From positions 1-49,703 of the forward strand of contig CADEHE010000019.1 in the NCBI GenBank assembly GCA_902826775.1: a DNA stretch of 49,703 bases, written 5' to 3'. Position 1 is the first letter of the stretch. The number at the start of each line of letters is the position of its first letter. Below, in pieces: positions 1 through 9,100 of the stretch. The translations under genes and the position numbers were made by a program. The DNA is from an uncultured Pseudomonadota bacterium (GTDB lineage: Bacteria > Pseudomonadota > Gammaproteobacteria > Burkholderiales > JALYOK01). Below the pieces are notes generated by a model, which worked only from the letters and a program-made list of their open reading frames with translations, searched no databases and was not told the origin of the DNA.

Positions 1-55
1 CGAACCCTCGTCGTAAGCTTGGAAGGCTTCTGCTCTACCATTGAGCTACACCCGC
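1..55 (-). tRNA. tRNA-Gly (anticodon TCC), 3' part cut off by the window edge
   Basis: On the minus strand the sequence opens with the tRNA-Gly acceptor and D arm (GCGGGTGTAGCTCAATGGTA), followed by an anticodon stem whose loop is CTTCCAA, giving anticodon TCC, and then the start of the T arm (GGGTTCG). The gene runs off the left edge, so the T stem and 3' acceptor strand are missing. It follows tRNA-Tyr on the same strand. The order Tyr-Gly matches the tRNA cluster that precedes tuf in many proteobacteria, so tRNA-Thr and tuf are expected just outside the window; that last point is inference. Confidence 0.93.
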
Positions 56-139
56 CTTATTCACCATCTCTAACTTCGGGTCTGCGCCCGCTTCGGGGCC
101 GCGTCCCGCTTCGCGGGACCCTCTTGAGCTACACCCGCC
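41..139 (-). repeat. Hairpin-rich insert with a 16-bp duplication of the tRNA-Gly 5' end
   Basis: The 16 bases TTGAGCTACACCCGCC at 41-56, the 5' end of tRNA-Gly seen on the plus strand, recur exactly at 124-139. The 67 bases between the copies carry two neighbouring palindromes: an imperfect one around 90-105 and a perfect 7-bp stem with a 3-base loop (GTCCCGC-TTC-GCGGGAC, about 104-120). Removing one copy plus the insert (83 bases) would shorten the Tyr-Gly spacer from 141 to 58 bases. It looks like a palindromic repeat that inserted with target duplication, or a partial tandem duplication. The hairpins would lie in the transcribed spacer between the two tRNAs. Confidence 0.6.
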
Positions 140-196
140 CCATTTCGCCGCCAGCTCTCCTACCGGTTCACGCCCGCTCCGCCAGGACAGAATTCG

Positions 197-281
<85 letters not shown>

Positions 282-294
282 GCTGAAACGGGCG

Positions 295-323
295 ATTATC
301 GCTCGGACGCTATGTGGTGTCAA
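295..323 (-). promoter_or_regulatory. Sigma-70 promoter of the tRNA-Tyr/tRNA-Gly operon
   Basis: Reading the minus strand, TTGACA (323-318) is followed after exactly 17 bases by GATAAT (300-295). The transcription start would fall near 288, only about 7 bases before the mature 5' end of tRNA-Tyr. The stretch between the -10 and the start is all G/C (CGCCCG), a discriminator typical of stringently controlled stable-RNA promoters. This is the best promoter match in the window. Confidence 0.85.
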
Positions 324-568
324 ACAATCATGCCAAAAAGCGCGCCAACTTGCGGTCTAGCGGCTAAATATACCCTGGACATGTATCAACTGAATAATTA
401 ATATGGCTCATATTAGTCAGCTTATTCTATTCCCAGTATAAGATTGAACAAGAGCAAACGCGCGGCTTTGTCAGCGCAACAGACTGCTTCGCTCAGCGAC
501 CATTCGACGGCTTCCAAGCGCAGATTTGCGGTCAAGGTGCCCGCCGCGAGTTCACAGGTCCCCTCGCT
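324..568. other. AT-richer intergenic region between the tRNA operon and the MFS gene
   Basis: The region from about 360 to 460 is clearly AT-richer than its surroundings. It holds a possible plus-strand -10 (TATAAG near 437-442) without a convincing -35. The MFS reading frame stays open upstream from its called start to about 455 with no ATG or GTG, so some of this stretch could be translated if the true start is unusual. No RNA gene or conserved protein was seen. Confidence 0.4.
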
Positions 569-1768
569 TTGACTGAGCCACCCGATCTTGTGCCACCAGC
601 CGCCCGGACCGAAGCTCGGCTGCTCGGCGTATTGAGCTTGCTCGCGGGTGCGACGTTCCTTATCACCTCCTCCGGCCCCGCGCTCGCTCCCTTTATGCGC
701 ACTGTCGCCAGCGAAATGCGTACGAGCTTCGTCGCCATTGCGCACCTATTTTCGTTTCAAGCGCTCATGTGGGGCACGTTCTCACTGCTTGCCGGCACGC
801 TATCGGATCGCATCGGCCGGCGCTCCATCCTGATCGGAGCACTGATTGGAATGGGTGTCGGGCGCATCGGATTCGCGTTGGCGCCGAACTACGCGGTCCT
901 ATTGACTTTCCAACTGCTAAGCGGTGCATTCGGCGGCGCGTTTATGGGCGCGGTGTTCGCGGCGGCCTCGGACCGCGTACCTTTAGAGATGCGTGCCCGC
1001 GCGCTCGGTTGGATCGTTACCGGCCAATCGCTTTCGATTCTCCTGGGCGCACCGATCGTGACGCTCATGGGTGCGCTGGGCGGCTGGCGCGGCGCCATCG
1101 GCGCGCACGGCTTGACCATGATCGCCGCCGGTATCGCGCTGCATCGTCTGATCGACGCCGACCCGCCGCATCCGCCCGGCCACGCGCGCATCCGGGCGCC
1201 GTTTACTCATTTGTTGCGCAGACATTGGCTTACCCTGCTCGGCGCGGGCGCAACCGAGCGAATGTGCTTCGCGGTGGTGGCCATTTTTTTGCCCACGTTC
1301 TTGCAGCAGAGCTACGAAATCTCACTCGGCGCATTGGGAGTGACCCTCGCGTTGATCGCGGCCGGAACTCTGCTCGGCAGTTTCGCCGGCGCTAGGCTAG
1401 CCGATCGCTTCCCGCCGCACATGCGCTTATTCGCCGCGGCGTCGTTCGCCACCGCCTGCTTGGCGCTGCCGCTGGTGACTTGGCATCCCGTCATCGCCGT
1501 CTCGGTGCTGCTGGGGTTCGCCTACTCATTCTGCAACGCGCTGGGCCGCCCGGCGTTTCTGGCGGCACTGTCAAAGGTACCGAACGAACTGCGCGGAGCC
1601 GTGTTCGGCTTGAACGTGACGCTAGCCAGCGTCGGCTGGCTTTGCGCGGCATCGATCGGCGCTTGGCTGATCACCAGTTACAGCTTCACCGCGCTCGGCC
1701 TCAGCGCCACCGGCATCGCACTGCTCGGCGCGCTGCTTGCGCTGATCAGTTTGCGCAAAGCCGGCTGA
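569..1768 (+). CDS. MFS transporter, 12-TM type
   Basis: This 399-residue, very hydrophobic protein shows the major facilitator pattern: about six membrane segments, a hydrophilic central loop around residues 195-215, and six more. The loop between helices 2 and 3 carries motif A (GTLSDRIGRRSI, about residue 77). Members are proton-driven inner-membrane transporters or drug/metabolite exporters, and the substrate cannot be read from sequence. The start is a TTG with no clear ribosome-binding site. No in-frame ATG or GTG lies upstream although the frame stays open, so the N-terminus is uncertain. It is a single gene; a palindromic repeat follows it. Confidence 0.85.
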   Translation: MTEPPDLVPPAARTEARLLGVLSLLAGATFLITSSGPALAPFMRTVASEMRTSFVAIAHLFSFQALMWGTFSLLAGTLSDRIGRRSILIGALIGMGVGRIGFALAPNYAVLLTFQLLSGAFGGAFMGAVFAAASDRVPLEMRARALGWIVTGQSLSILLGAPIVTLMGALGGWRGAIGAHGLTMIAAGIALHRLIDADPPHPPGHARIRAPFTHLLRRHWLTLLGAGATERMCFAVVAIFLPTFLQQSYEISLGALGVTLALIAAGTLLGSFAGARLADRFPPHMRLFAAASFATACLALPLVTWHPVIAVSVLLGFAYSFCNALGRPAFLAALSKVPNELRGAVFGLNVTLASVGWLCAASIGAWLITSYSFTALGLSATGIALLGALLALISLRKAG

Positions 1769-1805
1769 GCGGGAAGCCGCCTGCGCCTAAGCGATCATTG
1801 AAAAG

Positions 1806-1894
1806 TCCTTGCGAGCGCGGCAAAGCAATCTCGTTTTTCAAGCAGTCAAGTAATTCGAGATTGCCACGTCACCTGCGAAATCCTCGCGATGACA
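1806..1894. repeat. Degenerate dispersed palindromic (REP/MITE-like) element
   Basis: The left arm (CTTGCGAGCGCGGCAAAGCA at 1808-1827, then ATCTCG) and the right arm (CGAGATTGCCACGTCACCTG from 1856, then CCTCGCGATGAC) are imperfect inverted copies. They resemble the widespread bacterial palindrome whose arms read GTCATTGCGAGCGAAGC and CGAGATTGCTTCGTC. Several mismatches show it is decayed. It sits between two convergent genes, a usual place for such elements, and may act as a weak bidirectional transcription barrier. Confidence 0.6.
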
Positions 1895-1919
1895 TCAAAG
1901 AGTTCTTCAACAAACTGCT

Positions 1920-2525
1920 TTAACACCCGCCCAGAAGTTTATCGATCTGACCGCTAAGGTCTTCCGCGATCTGAATGTATGGACTGGCGTGCCGCCAGCC
2001 GCTCTCCGCATATTCATGTCCGGCCCAGACGAGTTGGACTTCAAGTTGCGCCACTTTCTTCGTCGCGCAGCCGAAGTTCCCATGCTCCTTGGCGCGCGCC
2101 ACTTTGACCCACAGATCTTCGCGCAGCTTGCTGCTGCCACCGACAATCGGCGTGTCTGGATTGATCTGCTGCGAATCGAGTTCCAAGGCGCCGATTAACA
2201 CCTCCGCTTGCGCCAGCGCGTTCTCGATGATGCGGCTGCGGTCGTTCTCGTGATATTCATCCACGGCAAAATCAAGCCAGGCCTGCGCCTTCGCCAAGTG
2301 ATAGCCGCGCAGCGGCTTGCCGCCGTCGTTGAGTTTCGCGGCGCGCGCTTGCAGCTTTTCGATGTAAGCCAAGTCCGCGGCTATGGCCGAATCGGTGATG
2401 CGCGTTTCCTCCTGGCCGCTGCTCGGCAAGTAAGAAGGCGATGCCCGATTATCCTTCGGGGTGCCCACGCATGCGCTCAGACCGGCGGCAACAGCAATCG
2501 TGAGCATCCAAACTTTCCCATTCAT
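1920..2525 (-). CDS. Small outer-membrane lipoprotein, third gene of the adhesin operon
   Basis: A 201-residue protein with a signal peptide ending in the lipobox LSAC (Cys19), so it should be lipidated. The mature part is mostly helical and charged, with a stretch around GYHLAKAQAWLDFAVDEYHE that, from memory, resembles the N-terminal region found before OmpA-type domains in related proteobacterial proteins. No peptidoglycan-binding OmpA domain is present. The ATG at 2525 is preferred over one seven codons upstream because AAGGAG lies 6 bases before it. It starts 17 bases after the barrel gene stops, on the same strand, so it is probably cotranscribed and may help anchor or assemble that system. 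Lipoprotein status is well supported; the role is inference. Confidence 0.8.
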   Translation of the reverse strand: MNGKVWMLTIAVAAGLSACVGTPKDNRASPSYLPSSGQEETRITDSAIAADLAYIEKLQARAAKLNDGGKPLRGYHLAKAQAWLDFAVDEYHENDRSRIIENALAQAEVLIGALELDSQQINPDTPIVGGSSKLREDLWVKVARAKEHGNFGCATKKVAQLEVQLVWAGHEYAESGWRHASPYIQIAEDLSGQIDKLLGGC

Positions 2526-2542
2526 TGATAACTCCTTACGCT

Positions 2543-5500
2543 TCACTTGTTCTCCGGCTCCAACGCCTTGTTGATGTTCGCATCCTTCGACCGGAACAAA
2601 TCTTCGTCAAACTTGAAACGCATGCGCAGGTAGACGCCGCGCTGCGAATAGTTGCTGTCTACAAGATCGTCGTCTCTAAACCCGGTGAAGTTGTAGCCCA
2701 GGCTGACCCACAGATTGTCCATCACCAAATAACCCGCTTCCACGCCCAATCCATGCTGCTTGCTATTGCCGCGCGGACTGTAAAGCATGCTCGCCGTGCC
2801 GCCGATGTCCCAGCGCTCGGTAATGTCGTAAGTCACGCGTCCGGCGAGCAGATGAGCGGTGAAACTGTCGCTCACGCCTTCTGCAAAGCGCTCGTTCACG
2901 CGTTTGACGGCGTATTGCCCCGACCAAATCCACGGTTTCGAAGGCTGATAGTTGGTGTGCGCGGAAAGAATATGCGCGCGGCGCGAGAACGGATCGCTCG
3001 GCGCAGTGTCCTTTTCATACTTGAACTCGTAACGCGCTAAGGTGTGCCAGCGATTGGTATCGGTGTCGCGGTAAGCAAAGCCGAGTTGGAAGCGGTCTTG
3101 TTTCAAATCGCCGCCGCCCGCATCTTTCGATTCCGTTTGCGTATACAAGTTGCGGCCAAGGAAGGTCCAGTCGCGATTCATCTTGCGCGCCAGCGCGATC
3201 GTCGACAACCAGCTCTCACTGGTCTCGGCGTCGCGCCATTCCAACCGCGTTGTGCCCTTCCACAATTCGCTGCCCGTGTAGTCGAGTCCAAGCGCAATTG
3301 CAGTAGCCTCATTGCGCGGCCCATCGACCGTGTGCAAGCGCTCCAGCGTCGTGTTCAGACGCAATCCTTCCCCCAAGCCCCAATAGTTGCGCAAACCCAT
3401 AGCCGCTTGCGCTTCCCGCCCGCTGATAGCGTCGCGCATGCGGTATTCGCTGAACACTTCGCCGTCTTTCATGTAGTTGGCATCGACGCCGAACACCGTC
3501 GCGCGCTGGCGCTCGCCGTCGTTCAGACCATAGTTGCCGCTTAAGCTGGAGATGAACTCGTGGCGCGCATACAAGCGTCCGCGCTCGGCGAAGCGGTATT
3601 CGCCGCCGAGCGCCCAGAAGCGCTTATCGCTGTCGTCGATGTCTTGCTCGCCTTCAATGTAAGCAGCGAGCGCCGGCGTGATTTTTCCGGTCAGACGTGC
3701 GCGCACCGTCGTGATATCGAGTCCGCCGGCCGTCGTACCCGGCGGCGAATTGAATACGATGCCCGTGCCCGCAGTGATGCCGGAAGTCAGGTAGCTTGGC
3801 GTGCAGCCGCTCACCCCTACCGGCGACTGACCGGTCGGCCCCTCGCACGACAACGGCGTAATGCCGGTGCTGCCGGGCTGCGCGGCGTTGTTGGTTTCCT
3901 CAGCACGCCGCATGCCGACTTCCAGTTTGATGCGGTCGGTAAATGCGTGTTCGAGCGACACCAATGCGCCTTTTCGGCTGCCGTCCGCAAGCTCGTCTTC
4001 ACTGCGGATCGCTTCGCCAACGATGCGCGTTGCTGGACTGACTTGATAGCTCGCCTTGCCGCCCGCTTCTTTGCGACCCTGCGCTAGGGTCGAAGCCGGG
4101 TTGACGAACTCCCGGTCGCTGTAGCCGGCGTGCGCGCGAGCGTCCAATTTTTCGCCGCTGTGGCGCAACTCGACGCGGGCAGCATCGCCCTTGTTGTCGC
4201 CGCTCAGATTCGTTTCGCTGCGCGCCCACTCCGCGAGGAAGAAGGTCTTCTCACCGAGTTTCACCGTACCATTGATACTTGCCAAACGCTTGATCACCGC
4301 CGGCACGCCAGGCGATGTCGCGGTCGCCGCTGCAGGCGGCGTCGGGTTGCCATCCTGCACGTAGCTCGCGCCAAGTTCGACGCGCTCGCCGAGGCGCACT
4401 TTGCCGTCGATGCCACCGATCCAGAAACGTTGGCCACCCTGATCAACTTCGTAGCTGACGCGAATCGACATCGGATTCAAATTCTCGTCCAGACTCGGCA
4501 CCGCTTGCTTAAACAGCAGACGCCCGGAGAACGGCTCGAACTCGTAATCCGTGAAGCGCTGCAATTGCACCGTCTTCAAGATGAGCGACGGCTGATTGCG
4601 ATCGCGCGTGATGATCTCGACTTTCTCGGAATTCACCAAACCATCCGCGTTGCTTACCGCGTACGGCCCGCTGATGCCACGCGCGGGAAACTCGTCGACG
4701 ACTTGGCGCACGGCGTCGTAGGCCGCGAACGCCGTCACGCTCGCGCGCGCATTCTCGTAGTGCCACTTGCCGCCGGTCAGCGTGCGATTGTATTGACCGA
4801 GACTGACCGCCGGATCGGGGTCGAGCGTGGTGTAGTCGCCGTACAGCAAGTAGCTGCGATCTTTGTCCACGCGCACGTAAAGGCGCTTTGAACTCTGCGC
4901 ATCGAAGCCCTTGATCGAGCTGTCGCCGTACACCGGATAGAAGGCTTCCGGATCGATATCGCGGAACAACTTCTCGCGCGTGGCTTTGTCCGAATCGTAG
5001 GCCAGCGTAAGCAAGTAGTCGCCCTTGACCTTGCCTTTCAAGAACACCGCGGCACGGCCGTGCAAGCTGCCTTTGCCGTCTTTGAAATCGTTGCCCATCT
5101 GGCGCAAGTCGCGCTCGAACGCGTCGTTGTCGCGTACCGGTTCGAACTTCTGCGAATCCTTATCGCGCAGATGAATCGCGCCCTCGATGATGCCCACCGC
5201 TAGCATCGGCCGCAGATCGGGTAGGAAATGCACTTCGCCGGTGACTTCGACATCACCGGAGCTCACCCGAACATGCGCGTCGCCCGGCTCGTACGGCGCC
5301 AACAAATTGAAGCACGCTTGGCCATCCTCGACGACGATTTGCTGCGCCGGTTCCAACTTATCGCGATCCACCAACTGAAGGCGACCGTGCGACGTTTCCA
5401 CCGTCACTCGGGTCGGCGCCGCAATCGGATTGCCGGCCGCATCGAATAGGCGCACGCCGATCTGCAAAGCAGCTTGTCCGTCCGCCGGCGCGCTATCACG

Positions 5501-6121
5501 AGACACCGCCATTAGGATACGTCCGTCACGCGGCAGCGCGTCCGCGCGGTTCGCGGTGACCAAACCTTCTTCCGCCGCAACCGGCAAATTGCTGGTACGG
5601 CTGGCGAGCGGCGGCACCTCGCTCTCCGGGAACGCCTTTGCCAGCACTTCGCAGGTTGCCGCTTGCGTGCTCTGCATGCGCCGCGGCATCACACCCAACT
5701 CTTCGTGCCGCATCGCGGGCTGCTCGGGCACCGGCAAAGGCTCTGGCTGCGGTGCGTGTTCTACGCCGAGCACGATGCTGTGCGACATGGCCAACACATG
5801 ACCTTCTGCGGCCAACATCAGCTCCGAGTTACCTAAGGAACTGGGCGCCGTCGCCGCGCCGCTATTCGCCAGCATGAGCGTCGTCGCCAGCGAATCGCTC
5901 GAAACAACTTCGCCGCGCGCCGCTCGTGCCGCTATTTGCAAGTCGTCCACATCGCGCAGCATGCGGCGATCCAGCGCCAATCGGATGCCGCCTTGCAACT
6001 CCTGGCTAGATACGGCGAGTGCACGGGCCTCCCCGGCTAAGGCGTTTGCCGCACAGGCTTGCGCCAGCGCGAATGCGATCAGTGTCAGCCGTGGCGCAGG
6101 CGAGCGTCGATTTGCTCTCAT
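2543..6121 (-). CDS. Large outer-membrane beta-barrel protein with an N-terminal Ig-like domain
   Basis: An 1192-residue protein with a signal peptide (residues 1-29, ending ANALAGEA), a variable linker to about residue 195, an invasin/Big-like beta domain (about 200-300, starting RILMAVSRDSAPADGQ), then nearly 900 residues of alternating amphipathic beta strands with many aromatic ends (for example YVRVDKDRSYLLYGDYTT), ending near YLRMRFKFDEDLF. This is the layout of a big outer-membrane barrel. It is often annotated loosely as TonB-receptor-like, but I see no TonB box or plug. Its ATG overlaps the stop of the giant repeat protein by four bases (ATGA), implying translational coupling. Likely role: anchoring or exporting the giant protein at the cell surface (inference). 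Confidence 0.8.
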   Translation of the reverse strand: MRANRRSPAPRLTLIAFALAQACAANALAGEARALAVSSQELQGGIRLALDRRMLRDVDDLQIAARAARGEVVSSDSLATTLMLANSGAATAPSSLGNSELMLAAEGHVLAMSHSIVLGVEHAPQPEPLPVPEQPAMRHEELGVMPRRMQSTQAATCEVLAKAFPESEVPPLASRTSNLPVAAEEGLVTANRADALPRDGRILMAVSRDSAPADGQAALQIGVRLFDAAGNPIAAPTRVTVETSHGRLQLVDRDKLEPAQQIVVEDGQACFNLLAPYEPGDAHVRVSSGDVEVTGEVHFLPDLRPMLAVGIIEGAIHLRDKDSQKFEPVRDNDAFERDLRQMGNDFKDGKGSLHGRAAVFLKGKVKGDYLLTLAYDSDKATREKLFRDIDPEAFYPVYGDSSIKGFDAQSSKRLYVRVDKDRSYLLYGDYTTLDPDPAVSLGQYNRTLTGGKWHYENARASVTAFAAYDAVRQVVDEFPARGISGPYAVSNADGLVNSEKVEIITRDRNQPSLILKTVQLQRFTDYEFEPFSGRLLFKQAVPSLDENLNPMSIRVSYEVDQGGQRFWIGGIDGKVRLGERVELGASYVQDGNPTPPAAATATSPGVPAVIKRLASINGTVKLGEKTFFLAEWARSETNLSGDNKGDAARVELRHSGEKLDARAHAGYSDREFVNPASTLAQGRKEAGGKASYQVSPATRIVGEAIRSEDELADGSRKGALVSLEHAFTDRIKLEVGMRRAEETNNAAQPGSTGITPLSCEGPTGQSPVGVSGCTPSYLTSGITAGTGIVFNSPPGTTAGGLDITTVRARLTGKITPALAAYIEGEQDIDDSDKRFWALGGEYRFAERGRLYARHEFISSLSGNYGLNDGERQRATVFGVDANYMKDGEVFSEYRMRDAISGREAQAAMGLRNYWGLGEGLRLNTTLERLHTVDGPRNEATAIALGLDYTGSELWKGTTRLEWRDAETSESWLSTIALARKMNRDWTFLGRNLYTQTESKDAGGGDLKQDRFQLGFAYRDTDTNRWHTLARYEFKYEKDTAPSDPFSRRAHILSAHTNYQPSKPWIWSGQYAVKRVNERFAEGVSDSFTAHLLAGRVTYDITERWDIGGTASMLYSPRGNSKQHGLGVEAGYLVMDNLWVSLGYNFTGFRDDDLVDSNYSQRGVYLRMRFKFDEDLFRSKDANINKALEPENK

Positions 6122-9100
6122 CGCTCACTCTCCTTGCGGCAGCTTGGCGCACTGTTGGGCGCGCACGGCGGTTGGCGCGGCGGTGCCTTCACCGGCCGCT
6201 TCGAATCGAATATGACCGGCTTGTCACTGCGCTCGCGCCGCGGCGGCTGCACGGCGCCTTGATCGCTCGGCTGAATGGTGTGCTGCACGCCGCCGGCCTT
6301 TTCGACTTCAGGCGCGGCGATTTCGCCTTGACTGCGGCGCGCCTTGACTTGATCGAGCACCGTCTGAGAGCAAGATCCCTCGGCAAAATCGGCGCGATGC
6401 AACTCGCCGAACTTGAGATCGACGAAGCGGCTGCCCGCATCGCCGGCTTGGCGATTGGAGATGGTCGCCAAGCGCGAACCCACCGGCAGTGTGCTCTTGT
6501 CGACTTTCAGCACATGCGTGATCGGCTTCAGACCGCATATTGAGTATTTGCCCTCGACGTCAGAGATCAAATACGTGCCCGTTTCAAAGTACATGCGCAC
6601 ACCCGGGATGCCCAATTCTTCTTTGTCCTGAATCTTGTTGCCGTTACAGTCGACGTAGATCTTGCCGATTACGCATGCTTCTTCGCCGAATACGCCGCCG
6701 CTCACGCGCACCCGGGCGCGCGCCTCGTTCGACTGCACTACGCCCGTCGATGCGCGCGCGCGGTTGATACCATCGCCTTGCTGCGAGCCGACGCCCAGAC
6801 GCACGCGGTAAGTCAGCACCGCTGTGGAATTTGCCGCCAGCGTGCCCAGCGCAAAGCGCAGCTGCGGCCCCGGCCGCCCCGTTGGGTTGGCGAGTGCGCT
6901 TGCCGTGGCCGCGCCGAGTTGCAAGCGCGCGGTGCCGTCGATAAAGCGGAAGCCTGCGGGCAAACGATCGTCGACGATGACATTGCCGAAACCGGCCCCG
7001 GACTGATTGGTGACGCGGATGGTGTACTTGACGCTGTCACCGATCTCCGCCAACTCGCGGTCGACGGTCTTCTGGATGAACAGTAAACCGCTCGCGCCGG
7101 CGGCCGGGTCAACCGGCAGATGGTTGAAGATAATCCCCGCAATCGCCGGACCCAAGCGCAGCGACAGGTAGTAGGTCGGGTTGCTGATCGTTCCGGGGGG
7201 TGCACCGGTAACACCCGTTTGTGCCTCGAAATTCGCACCCGCGCCGCCCGGCGGCGTGAACGGCCCTGCCTGCGCAGGAATAATGGCCGAAGGCGATATA
7301 TACGCAGCCGGTGGTGTCACGCTGAGCGTGAAGTTACAGGTGGAGGCGAACAGCGGCGACAGCAAAAACTGATAGAAGCCGTCTGCGCCCACCGTCATCG
7401 ACGCGGCGTTGCCGCTGATCGCATAACCCGGGCCGCCGACCAGATGCACCGCCGGATTGAACGCGCAGGCCGGCTCCGGCGTCAGCGTCACGACCGAGTT
7501 GGGTACCACAGTGCGATTGATGGCGTCGTACACCACCCCGGATGGATCGATCGGCAAGCTCTGCTGCGTCAAGTTGTCACCCGGCTGCAGATTGATACTG
7601 AGCGAGGTGCGGCCTGGGTCGACGCTCGAACGCGAGCCGGCCTGGGTTGTCGTTAGCGAAGACACTCCGGTGGCCGGTGTGCCGCCGCTGCCGTTCGCAC
7701 CAGCCTCGCGCGTGACGGGCGTGCCGTAAGAAATACCGTTGCTCGGATCGACAAAACGCAGGCTCAGATCGGTGAAGGGCGCGACGCCGGTAAAGTTGTA
7801 TTGCCCGCTTGCATCCGTTGTGGTTTGCTGCAGCACCGATCCGCTGCTGGGATCGACCAGCTCGACGCGCCAATTCGCAATCAAGCGCTCGCCGGCGTCA
7901 TAGTTGCGGTCGTGATCGGTATCCACCCAAACTCGTCCCGCGACGTTCGCCGGCTGCACCACCGTCACCGTAATATTCGCTACGTTCGACGCCGTGCCGT
8001 TGGCGTCGTTGATGGTGTAAGGAATCGTCGACGTTCCGGTAAAACCGTTGACCGGTGTGAAGGTGACGCGGCCGGTCGAGTTGTCGAGCGTGAAAGTCCC
8101 CTCCCCGGGCACGGTGCGCGCGCTCTGTTGCCCCGGCGTGGATGGGTCGAGATCGATACTGGCGGGATTGAGCGCCACGCTGCCGCTGGCGGCGTCGTTG
8201 CCGGGAACGTTCAACGTTACCGGCGTATTCAGCGGTGTAGTGGCGCTATCGTCGCGCGCTACCGGTCCGCTGCGAATCACGACCGTTAGGTTCGCAACGT
8301 TGGACGTGCCGCCGATGCTGTCTTGAATAGTGTAAGGAATCGTCACCGTGCCGATGAAGTTGTTGACTGGCGTGAAAGTGACGATGCCGGTCGTGGTGTT
8401 CAGCGTGTACGTGCCTTGCCCTGCGACCGCGAAAGTCGTTTGCTGCCCCGGTGTCGAAGGATCGAGATCGATGCTGGTCGGCACCAAAAACGCACCGGCG
8501 GTCGGCGTGTCGTTGCCCGCTGCGTTGAGCGTCACCGGGGTGTTGAGCGGTGTCGTCGTCGCGTCGTCGTTCGCCGCTGGCCCGCCGACGATATCCACCG
8601 TGATATTGGCGATGTTCGACAAACCGCCGGCGGAGTCTTGAATGGTGTACGGAATAGTTACTGTGCCGGTGAAACCTGTTACTGGCGTGAACGTGACTTG
8701 TCCAGTGAGCGGATTTAGCGTGAACGTCCCCTGGCCAGGCACGGTGCGCGTAGTTTGCTGTCCCGGCGTCGACAGATCGAGATCGATGCTGCCCGGCACC
8801 AGCGTGCGCCCGCCCGGCGCGCTGTCGTTGCCCGGAATATTCAACGTGACCGGTGTGTTCAGCGGCGTGCTGGCACGGTCGTTGGCCGCCACTGGCGCCG
8901 CAGTGACTTCACCGAAATTGTTGCTGTTGCCGGTGACGCCTTGGCCCAGGGTGATAGCGCTGATCGCGTTCACGCCTGCCGTGCCGCTCGCCTGAGTGCC
9001 GACTGTTGTTTGGCCATTGCCGAAGCCGGCAGGCTGCGTTTCCGTGATGGTGTACGAGCCAGGACGCAGATTCGGCAATGCGTATTGACCAGAAGCGTTA

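Noticed and set aside
41..139. An integrase attachment site at the tRNA-Gly
   Set aside because: The repeated part is the 5' end of the tRNA, the spacing is only 83 bases and no integrase gene is nearby.
4130..4891. A 253-codon plus-strand frame opposite the barrel gene
   Set aside because: Arg/Ala/His-rich composition is typical of antisense shadows; the barrel reading on the other strand has signal peptide and beta pattern.
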